NCBI GenBank assembly: GCA_963575745.1
Contig: CAUYUJ010007446.1
Coordinates: 984,660 to 1,048,659, forward strand
Direction: 5' to 3'
DNA from: Prorocentrum cordatum
Lineage: Eukaryota; Sar; Dinophyceae; Prorocentrales; Prorocentraceae
Length of the DNA stretch: 64,000 bases
Shown here piece by piece: positions 31,076-39,352 of this stretch. Both the position numbers and the translations under genes were made by a program. The notes below the pieces were generated by a model. That model made no database searches and was not told the origin of the DNA. It worked only from the letters and a program-made list of their open reading frames with translations. Numbering within the stretch: position 1 is the stretch's first letter; each line of letters begins with the position of its first letter.

Positions 31076-31639
31076 ATGAAACTCCACGGGAACACGCCAG
31101 TCAACTACAGCGTTGGAATGAGCGCGTGCGAGAAGGACGGGCAGTGGCAGCGGGCTCTGGCACTGCTAACCGAGATGTGGGAGGCGAACCTGGAACCCGA
31201 CGTCGTCAGTTACAATGCTGGGATCAGCGCATGCGGTAAATGCAAGCAGTGGCAACAGGCGTTTGCGATGCTGAACGGCATTCGGGAGGCGAAGCTGGAG
31301 CCAGACGTCATCAGCTACAACGCTGGAATCAGCGCGTGCAGTAGAGGTATGCAGGTGCAGCGTGCTCTGGCGCTGCTTAGCGAGATCTGGGAGGCGAAGC
31401 TGGAGCCCGACGCTATAAGCTACAATGCTGGGATCGGGGCGTGCAATAGTGGAGGGCAGTGGTGGCGGGCCTTGGAGCTGCTGAGGGAGATGCGGGAGGC
31501 GACGCTGGAGCCCGACGCCGTCTACCCTGCAATGCCGGGAGCAGCGCGTGGAAGGTGCAAATCGTGGCAAAGCCAGGGGGGGCCCGCCGGGAGGGCCCGC
31601 CAGGAGTGCTTGCGCCTCCCAGACGGCCCAAGCGAGTAG
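31076..31639 (+). CDS. PPR cassette, four repeats plus shifted cap
   Basis: ATG start (MKLHGNTPVNYSVGMSACEK), where LHG..PVNY corresponds to VHG.ALVSY. Four repeats: NYSVGMSACEKDGQW, SYNAGISACGKCKQW, SYNAGISACSRGMQV and SYNAGIGACNSGGQW, each 35 residues and each ending EPD. TACC at 31523-31526 replaces AG. The frame then reads PAMPGAARGRC, while the shifted frame keeps CNAGSSAW. A satellite follows at about 31600. Under the usual PPR code (residues 5 and 35) three repeats are N-D and one S-D. The first three repeats are among the best-preserved in the window. Targeting sequence not seen. Confidence 0.7.
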   Translation: MKLHGNTPVNYSVGMSACEKDGQWQRALALLTEMWEANLEPDVVSYNAGISACGKCKQWQQAFAMLNGIREAKLEPDVISYNAGISACSRGMQVQRALALLSEIWEAKLEPDAISYNAGIGACNSGGQWWRALELLREMREATLEPDAVYPAMPGAARGRCKSWQSQGGPAGRARQECLRLPDGPSE

Positions 31640-32150
31640 AAGGGGCCTCCAAGTTCGCCGACGATGCCTCCAATACGGCCGAGGATGGCCGCAAGATGGC
31701 CCAGCCCAAGATGGCGTCCAGATGGCCTCAGAGAGCGCCAAGATAGCCCAAGACAGCCTCCAGACGGCCGAATAGCATTCCAAAAGGCTCCCAAGAGCGC
31801 TCCAAGAGCACTCCCAGCAGGGCCTTCCGGTGCACAAATTGAAGGTTATGTGTAAATTTCTCCAACGTTTCCAGCATCCAAAACTTTTGAGCCCTGACAG
31901 CGTCCCTGACGGCCCAACAGCCCCCCAGATCGCCCCAAGCCGGCCCAAGAGGCCTCCAAAGAGAATCCTAAGGCGGCCCAGGAGAGACCCAAGACGGCCC
32001 AGGAGAGACCCAAAACAGCCCACGAGGCACCAAGACGACCAAGGATGGCCCAGAGATGGCCCACTGGAGCCCCAGGTCCATCGCAAGACGGCCCCAAGAG
32101 CTCTCCCAGAGAGCCCGAAGACGTCCCCCAACGGATGCTGCAACGCACCC
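31600..32150. repeat. Phased satellite block 8
   Basis: CCAAGATGGCC/CCAGACGGCC words follow the PPR cassette, with an AT-richer spot at 31835-31890. It ends before the next cassette. Confidence 0.85.
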
Positions 32151-32261
32151 CCCTGTTGCGGCACCCTTTGGGTGCTTTCTGGGGGCCCTTCGCGGGCCGT
32201 CTTCGGGCCGCCAGGCTCCTCGGCTGTCGCCGCCTGTCGGCCCCGCCGCGTTCCCTTGCCA

Positions 32262-32500
32262 CGGCACCTGCGGATTTGCTCCACGGGTGCACACTGGTCA
32301 GCTACAACGCTGGCATCAGCGCGTGTGGCGAGAGCGGACAGTGGCAGCAGGCGATGGCGCTATTGAGCGAGATCTGGGAGTCGAAGCTGGAGCCCACCAT
32401 CATCAGCTATATCTTGGTGTCTCTGCGCGTCCTCTGCAGAGGCCCCAGCCCAGCGGGTTTGTCTCGGCGGCACTTGGGGCCCCAGGCAGCAGATCATTGA
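32262..32500 (+). CDS. PPR cassette, one repeat
   Basis: The leader LLHGCTLVSYNAGISACGES precedes one complete repeat (GQWQQAMALLSEIWESKLEPT). The next begins ISYILVSLRV with a +1 shift inside it, unlike the +2 cap of other copies. The hairpin is weak (TGCGGA/TCCAC). The ORF extends upstream into satellite. Probably a fragment. Confidence 0.52.
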
Positions 32501-33553
32501 ACAAGAAGACTGTGTCCAATGCTTGTTTCAACCCGTTGCCAGCAATTTGGTTTTTCAGCGATTTGGTCTTTGTGAGCTTTTCGGCCCCACATGTCTCCAG
32601 GAGGCTTCACACTGCCTCGAAGGCCCAGGCGGGCGGCTCATGGGGGTCCAATCCGGAGACGGCCCGGGGAGGCCCCCAGCTTGCCAAAGAGGATTCCCCC
32701 AAAACGCTCCGATGCGACCCAGGACGGCCCCACAGAGCCCCAAGATGCTTCGAGTAGGACCTAGGAAAGCCAAAGCATGGCCTCCAGATCCAGCGGCAGC
32801 AGCGCCAGCAGCAGCAGTCGGCAGAAGCTCGCTCAATCAAGCAGTTGGGGCAACCAGCGGCAAACAGCAAGCAACACAAGCAAACAGAAATAGCAACAGC
32901 AATCCAGCAACGGCAAACAGCAGCTGCAAGCAACAGCATTCATCATAACTTAGCACCAGCTACAATCAATAACCCGCACTAGCGAGCAGCACGCTGGCTG
33001 TACATTGCAACTTCGGGGGCAGCAAGTGCGAGAGGGGTCGTCGGTCACAAGGGCCCAGTCCGTTTGCGCCTGATGTCTCGATGGCCCCAGACGGCCTCGA
33101 GGGCGGGCGTCAGGAGCATGGGTTGTCCTAGACGACCTCGAGGACGAGTCAAACACGGGCCACGACGGCGACAAGATGGAGCTACGGCTCGAAGAACGCG
33201 CTCGGCCGTCAGGGGTCCAGCCTGACCGAGACGGCCTCGAGGACGAGACGAGTCCAAGACGGGCCACGACGCCACAGGGTTGCGCCAAGATGGTGCCAAG
33301 GCCCCAAAGTCGCTCCACGCAGCGTCCTCCGCAGGCGCGCACTCGTGGGATGCTATTCGGTCCTCCGCAGTGCTCAACATTCCCCACTCGTTGCTCCCCA
33401 TGCCTCCCGCATCCTCCCTTCTCGGCTCTCCCTCATCCTCCACTGCTCCTCGCTCTTTGCTCGTCTCTGTTCGGTTCTCTTCGCTCCTCCCTCTTGGTTG
33501 CTCGCGCATCCAGGAGGGAGGAGAGAGCAAGCAAGAGGGGCGATGAGAGAAGC
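32501..33553. other. No gene; short satellite and CAG-rich sequence
   Basis: 32620-32765 is satellite-like; 32800-32950 is AGCAGC/AGCAAC-rich; 33060-33300 has GACGGCCTCGAGGACG words repeated at 33090, 33127 and 33230. No motif seen. Confidence 0.5.
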
Positions 33554-33657
33554 AGGAGCGACGGCCGATGAGAGAAGGGCGCGGAGGCGGATGGGGGAGG
33601 GAGAGAGGCCCTCCCCCCATCCGCCTCCGCGCCCTTCTCTCATCGGCCGTCGCTCCT
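33554..33657. repeat. Near-perfect palindrome with about 49-bp arms
   Basis: Left arm 33554-33602 (AGGAGCGACGGCCGATGAG...) and right arm 33609-33657 are complementary except for one extra C. The spacer is about six bases. Both strands give the same peptide frames (REGRGGGWG). Confidence 0.95.
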
Positions 33658-33773
33658 ACTTTCTCGCTCCTTTGCCCTCGCTGGTCGCTCCTCGCCTATC
33701 CCTCCCTGACCCATCGCTCCTTGCTCCTTCCCCTGCCATCGCGTGACAGGTCGTGCAGATTTCGCGGATATGA

Positions 33774-34030
33774 GTCCGCGGGTTCGCCCTAGTCAGCTAC
33801 GTCGCTGGGATCACTGCGTGCGAGAAGGGCGAGCAGTGGCAGCCAGCTTTAGCGCTGCTCCGCGAAATGTGGGAGGCGAAGCTGGGGCCCGACGTCATCA
33901 GCTGCAGCGCTGCGATCAGCGCGTGCGAAAAGGGCGAGCAGTGGCTGTGTGCCACGTTGCTCCTCGAGGAGATGCGAGAGGCGAAGCTGAAGCCCGACGT
34001 CACACGTGCTGCAGTGCCCAGAGCAGCGCG
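33774..34030 (+). CDS. PPR exon, two repeats plus shifted cap
   Basis: The frame opens after TGA at 33771. CGCGGA/TCCGCG (33763-33780) is the hairpin form with a C-G pair replacing T-A of other leaders. Translation: VRGFALVSYVAGITACEKG, then ISCSAAISACEKGEQWLCA, ending KPDVT. CGTG (34005-34008) replaces AG and the frame shifts by +2 (AAVPRAARPK). An AG lies directly before the exon, so an acceptor site is possible. The ORF stays open to 34667 without PPR character. Confidence 0.6.
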
Positions 34031-34680
34031 CCCGAAGCCCGCTGGCCGGAGGCGCGGCCAACCGTTGGCCCCCGACCGCTTGCGCCCGGCCACGGGTCTC
34101 CAGGCCCACCGAGCGAGCCTCCGTGAGGCGTCCCGCGCCCCAGGCGGGGCAAGACGCCCCTGGATGAAGGGCGGGAGCCCGTCAGCTACACGCAAGATCA
34201 GGAGCGGGAGAAGGACGCACACAAACATGAATACACGCTGGTTTCGAAAGCACGCATGCCGCGAACGTTCGTATCATGAGGCTGGTCTTGCGGGCTGGGG
34301 GGTTGGGGCGTATTCGGAGTATTCAGATACGTGGTTGGGCGCGTACGTCCTGTATGGGCTCCCCATAAGAGTGACCCTTCGCCAGAATGACCTCTGGTGC
34401 GGGCCTACCGGGGCCCCCCCGATCAATGCGCACGATGAGGTAGCGGCGGCCTGCGCGCTTGGATTTGGCCACCTCGCGCTTTTTCGATCCGCGCAAACGC
34501 AGGCACCCAAACCCGGGCGGGAGCCCATTTTTCTTCCCCGAGCGCAATGGATTTCTGGCCCTCTGTGCGGCGAAAGTTTTGCAAAGGCAGGGCCCGTCTG
34601 TCACGGAATACCTTTTGGAGCTGGTGGATTTGCCAGAGGGTCCGTGAAAGTTGTAAGCTTGATTTGAGGTCCACCGCCAG
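34031..34680. other. No gene recognised
   Basis: The PPR frame stays open here by chance. A few repeated GCGCCCGG words, no motif. Confidence 0.45.
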
Positions 34681-34681
34681 A

Positions 34682-34836
34682 GCATATCCATATTCACCGC
34701 TGCGGAGTCGTGCCCTGGGATCTCGAGGAGTGGTGGATATGGATATCTGCCCGCCCGCATGGGCGGCCAGATATCCATATCCATCGCTCCTCGGTTCCTT
34801 GGGGTACGACCCCGCGGTAGTGGATATGGACATATT
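34682..34836. repeat. Long foldback with near-perfect tip
   Basis: The tip 34735-34782 has 22-bp arms (GGATATGGATATCTG...) with one mismatch around GCAT. Diverged complementarity extends outward on both sides to about 34682 and 34836 (CATATCCATATTCACC versus GTGGATATGGACATA). Confidence 0.85.
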
Positions 34837-35461
34837 CTGGCGGCGCATGAGGGGCGGGAACCGAGGCATCCGACATCATGGAAGACGGAGGTTGTTCACC
34901 GTTGTCGGCCTCCGGGAGCCCTCGCCGGGCCCCGGGGCTTTCAAAGAACAGTTCGGCAGAAAGAGCTGGCCCTGGGAAAGGACGGGACTTCTGGAGGGCC
35001 CACATTGAAGCCATCGCAGCATCGGCTCTCTGGGAAGCTGACTTCAGCTTGCATCAATACGGAACTCACATGTAAGCGTTTTGTTCTTTCTGGCCAGGGA
35101 CCTCCCATCAGAGTCCGCACCGCCTGCCTCTGGTCCAGGCGAGAAAAAGGGCAACATCGTGGCAAGTCACGATCGGAGCCCTAGACTCTGTCTTGCTGCG
35201 GCATGACTGGAAGCGGGTCGATCCGTCCAGGGCGAAATCGCCCGGTGCGGAAGAGAATGCGACGCCAAGATTTCGGGGGAGGCCCCACAACTCTCGATCC
35301 CGTCCTCCCAGGGGCAGCGTTTCGTCCCGGATCCGTTTTCGGTTGTCCTAGGGCACGGCAGTGGGCTCCGGTGGCCGAGGTCAGGGAAAGACACCCAGGC
35401 TGAAAAGATCTGATCGGAGGAGATGTGGCACTGGGCACCCGCTTCGGGCCCAAGAACTACG
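34837..35461. other. No gene recognised
   Basis: Unique GC-rich sequence without motif. Confidence 0.45.
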
Positions 35462-35673
35462 CCTCCCAGATAAGGTCCGAGTAGATGGGGTCGGAGGATC
35501 ACGCCGCATTGCCGATGCATCGCCGATGCGGCTCGATGTGGAGCCCGACTTTCTCCACGCCGACGGCGCGCGTGCATCGCCGACGTCGCCGATGCATCTA
35601 GGATGCATCGAGGATGCACCGACAATGCGGGGCGATCCTCCGACCCCATCTACTCCGACCCCATGTGGGAGGC
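35462..35673. mobile_element. MITE-like foldback element, copy B
   Basis: 40-bp terminal inverted repeats (35462-35501 and 35634-35673, 36 of 40 complementary), starting GCCTCCCA and ending GGGGTCGGAGGATC. Interior shares GGCTCGATGTGGA and TTCTCCACGCCGACGG with copy A, plus several GATGCATC palindromes. Its left repeat has two TAGATGGGGTCGGAG-like units; copy A's left end has one. Confidence 0.82.
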
Positions 35674-35789
35674 CTCTGCAAGAGGCGCCAAGAGCAGCAC
35701 CGCTGAGGGTCTTGGAGGAAAGAAGACGTCAAGTTCGTGTTTGGGTCCTCTTGTAATTGTGCTGGTTCCTTCTGGGCGGTTCCCAAAAG

Positions 35790-36180
35790 CTTCGAAGAGC
35801 GACCCAGACGCCTCAAAGTGAGCCCAAGAAGCCCACAAGAGGCTCCAGGAATGCCCAAGACGCCCCAAATGTTGCCCAGGATGGTCTCAGCTGTGCTTCC
35901 AAGATGACCCCAAGACGGCTTCCAGACGGCACAAGATTGCCCCAAGATGGCCCCGCAATCCCCGGGACGACCTGCAGACGACCCGAGCGGCCCACGAGGT
36001 GCCCCAAGGGCCCCAACATGGCCCCGAGAGATTTCAAAGGCGAGCCCGAAGAAAACCCAAGAAGCCCCGAGAAAGTCCCCAAGAGGCACAGGCCAAGGCA
36101 GACCCCGGATGGTCCGACAGTGCCTCATCCAGCCCAATATCATGCCCCTGGCGACAAGACGTTTCAAGACGGCTTAGGAT
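35790..36180. repeat. Phased satellite block 9 (diverged)
   Basis: CCCAAGACGCCCC/CCCCAAGATGGC words with about 10-12 bp steps, more diverged than blocks 1-7. Confidence 0.8.
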
Positions 36181-36990
36181 GCCCCACGAGGTCCCAGACA
36201 TTTCCCGATACCCCCTCAGCAGTAGCAGCAGAGCCAGCAGCCGAGCTAGCAGCAGAGCCAGCAATAGCCAGGAAGCAGCAATCAGGAAGCAGTAGTATCA
36301 GAAAGCAGCGTCAGCCATCAGCAACAGCAGAAGCAAGGAAAAAACGCGTGGTGTGATAGTTTAAAGGGCGAGGAGGCTTTAAACAGCCCTCCCAGACCCC
36401 CCCAAATATCCCAGACGTCCTGGCACCGGGGGGCCCCCCCCAAAAAAAAAGCCGGATGATCCACACCCCCTTTCCCTTCCCGCCCCTCGCACACGGTGAG
36501 GGGGGCTTAACCGCCCCCCCCTCCCCTCCCGCGCTGGCAACGGGCGGCCACAACACCCGACAACGACGAGCCGGCTCCAGGGAGGGTTGGGATTAACCCC
36601 CCTTTTGCGCGAGTGGGTGGGTGGGAGGAGTTGGACCCCCCCCCTTTGCAGAAGGGGGAGATATATTTGGCGCGTTCTGTGTTAAGGGGGGGGTCCAGCT
36701 CACCAGGTACTTGTGGTATTGGGGGGGAAGGCCCCTCTGTTTCCGACGTGACGAGGGATGTTCCTCACCCATGCGCCGCTGGAGTGCGCCGTCTCCAATC
36801 GATCAACACCAGCAAGCAGCACCACCAGTTCGACGACAGCCCGCACTTCCACAGACAACCCAAGAGGCTCTGAAGCACGTCGTAGGGATCTCAAATGTCG
36901 CCAGGAGAATCCTTCACTCAACCGAGCAAGCCCCAAGACAGACAACAAGTTGCCCGTAAAGGGTCTAAGTGTCTTATGAATATTGGTTAG
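36181..36990. other. No gene; AGC-rich and homopolymer sequence
   Basis: 36215-36340 is AGCAGCAGAGCCAGC-rich; 36390-36720 has many C, G and A runs including CCGGGGGGCCCCCCCC. 36760-36960 is unique. Confidence 0.5.
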
Positions 36991-38332
36991 TTGAGCAAGT
37001 CGCCTCCAGATGTACCCCACGGGTACAAACTAGTAAGCTACAGTGCTACGATCGCCGCCTGCGACAAGGGCAAACAGTGGCTGCATGCTCTCTCGTTGTT
37101 AAAGGAGTTGGGAGAAGCAAAATTGGAATTAGACGCGATCAGCTACAGCGTGGCAATCAATGCATATGAGAGATGCGGGGACTGGCAGCGTGCATTTTCA
37201 CTGCTCTGGACATTTGTTGAAGCGAAGCTGGAGCCAGACGTCATCAGCGTCGATACTGCGATCAGGTGTTGCAGTTTTGCTAGTTGGCAGCAGAGCTTGA
37301 CATTGCTCAGGGAGCTCGAGGGAATTAATTTACAACTAGGTGCCCGCAGCCCTATGGCTGCAATAAGCAGGCAGTGGCGGCAGGGTTTGTCAGGTTTGCT
37401 GGAGTTGCGAAAGGACAAAATGGAGTCAGACGTCAACAGCTACAGTGCCGTGGCCAGCGCGCGCGCAAAGGCGCGGCAGTGGCAGTTGTCACTATCATTG
37501 TTCATGGAGCTGGGGGGGGCGAGGATGGAATTGGACGCCATAGGCTACGGCGCCGCAGTCAGCGCGTCCGAGAGTGGCAGGCATTGGGATTTGGCGTTGC
37601 TGCTTGTCTGGCGCTGTCTGCAGAGCAGACTGGTGCCGAGCGAAATCAGCCACAGTGCAGTGGTAAGTGCTTGCACTCGCGCTGGCAAGTGGCAGCAGGC
37701 GCTGTCGTCGTTCAGGCCTCTTGCTCCTGTTTGGCCTCTCTCCTTCCTCACTCCATGTCTCTCCCATCTTCCTCTCCTCGTAGTATATACTACCCTTGCC
37801 TCCCTCCTCCGCCATATCTCTCCATCCTCCCTCCGCAGTTCCTGATCCCTCCTCTCCTCCTCACTATTATATTCCTCCTCGTGAGGGGGTTGTGGGACGC
37901 GGGGCTGCAGCCAGACGTTGACAGCTTCAACGCCGCCATCGACGCGTGCGTGACGGCCGGGCGCTGGCAGCAGGCGTCGCTGCTGCTGAGGGACCTGCGG
38001 GAGGCGTCAGGGTAGGCCAATCGCACCCCAGACTAGAACCCTGGAGAATAATCGAGGGCCGTGGTGTTTGGACCTTCTTGTCCCTTGTTGAGCCTCCAGA
38101 CATCTCAAGAGACCCCAGGAGACCCAGAGGAGGAGGAGGCGGAGGAGGATCCTCGGGGCCCAGTTTGAGACACCCAGTGACCAGCTCTTGGGGAACGCTT
38201 TGGGTGGAGCCTTGGCCCCTGCGACGCCTCACTGGGGGTGCGTCGCCCTGGGGCAGACGGTTGGCCCCCCCGAAGGCGGAGCTGCAGCCGGACACCGCCA
38301 GTTTCGACTTTGCAATTCGCGTGTGCGAGAAG
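36991..38332 (+). CDS. PPR protein gene, three predicted exons, about eight repeats
   Basis: Best PPR gene in the window. Exon 1 (36991-37715) begins DVPHGYKLVSYSATIAACDK and carries repeats starting YSATIAACDK, YSVAINAYER, VDTAIRCCSF, a 30-residue shortened one, YSAVASARAK, YGAAVSASES and HSAVVSACTR. The last is split by an intron; joining TTCAG to GGGGTTG gives SSFRGLWDAGLQPDVD and restores exactly 35 residues. Exon 2 (37886-38003) has SFNAAIDACVTAGRWQQA. Joining GGGAG at 38003 to GCGGAG at 38276 gives LREAELQPDTA and again 35. Exon 3 ends near IRVCEK (38332). The 3' end is not found. Repeats vary far more than in the other cassettes, suggesting an older, constrained gene. Role by family: organelle RNA binding. 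Start codon and targeting peptide unresolved. Confidence 0.72.
37716..37885 (+). other. Predicted GC-AG intron 1 of the PPR gene
   Basis: Begins GCCTCTTGCTCC, ends CTCCTCGTGAG, pyrimidine-rich throughout, 170 bases. Junctions TTCAG|GC and GAG|GG share AG|G on both sides, as is common in dinoflagellate introns. Supported by the 35-residue period. Confidence 0.7.
38004..38275 (+). other. Predicted GC-AG intron 2 of the PPR gene
   Basis: Begins GCGTCAGGGTAGG and ends CCCCGAAG, 272 bases. Both junctions read AG|GCG, so the cut could shift by a few bases, but the joined protein keeps the 35-residue period. Confidence 0.62.
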
Positions 38333-39269
38333 AGGTTGTGGGGACGTCCTTGCCACCCGCCAGTCCACTCCCCCTTCGCCCTATTCCCCTGCCACTTCTC
38401 CGAGGGGGGCAAGGGAGAAGGGGGGCCCCAGACCTCCAACGCATTGGAAAAGCCAAGGCGCCGATGTCTCACCGTTTTCGGCGTCCCAGGGCAGTTTACA
38501 AAAATCACGCGACGCCGGATGTTTGGGGAGGGAGGGAGTTGTGGATTGGTGACCGTGGCGAGGGGGTCTCTTGAAGGCTGGCCGATTGGAAATGGTGATA
38601 AGAGGCGTTTGTAGCTTCGTTGTGCGTAGGCGTTTGTGCGGCAGCCCGTCGCTCATGGCAGATACAGTCGTCGTCGACACTGATAGTGAGGATGAGCGAC
38701 TTCACAAGCAAGGTACCCTTGCATTGCACCCTGGCCCCTTCGGTCATCGTCGGTCCATCCTCGATCACTTTCGATGGCCAGCCCCGCTCGAAGAGCTTCG
38801 GCAGGGGCGTCCAAGCGGATTGCGTCCTTATCGTGCATCCTTACTGTCAGTCTTGATTGCACTGCGAGCCTCCTGGCTGCTGGTGGAGTTCCTGGCGGGC
38901 CAGTCGGAGGTCTACAGTTGGTCTCGGCGGCGGGCGCAGGGAGGTGGCGGGCGCGAGGTGGGAAGGCTTCGAGAAAAGGCTCGAGGATCGAGATTCGAGG
39001 ATCGAAGGTCAAGGATCGAGGATCAAAGTTCCAAGATCGAGGATCAAGGTTTGAGGGTCAGTGTTCGAGGAGGGCGGAGGTTCGAAGACCGGGGATCGAG
39101 AGTCGAAGATCTCAGAGATGCGGGGAGGGCTTCTCAGAAGCCCCCGGCCTTCTAAGACGCCGTCTGCGTTTTTTGGGCAGGCCTTCTCCTTCGCGGCCCC
39201 CACACCCACCCCTGCGCGCACCACCAATGATCGTAAGGTTTGTCATTGCTGCAGGGGGCCCTGCTCAGG
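38333..39269. other. No gene; 7-bp repeat
   Basis: 38965-39115 is a degenerate GGATCGA repeat (TCGAGGATCGAGATTCGAGG). 39128-39142 is a short palindrome GGCTTCTCAGAAGCC. Could hold further introns of the PPR gene. Confidence 0.55.
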
Positions 39270-39352
39270 GCGGGCTGATCGGAGAACTGCCGGTGCTACA
39301 GGAAGCGGGCTCTCGCAGTTACAGCGCCGCAGCCCACGCGTGCAAGAGGCAA
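39270..39352 (+). pseudogene. Possible PPR exon remnant
   Basis: SRSYSAAAHACKRQG resembles the start of a PPR repeat, preceded by LIGELPVLQEAG. It could be a far 3' exon of the gene at 36991. Evidence is one motif only. Confidence 0.3.
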
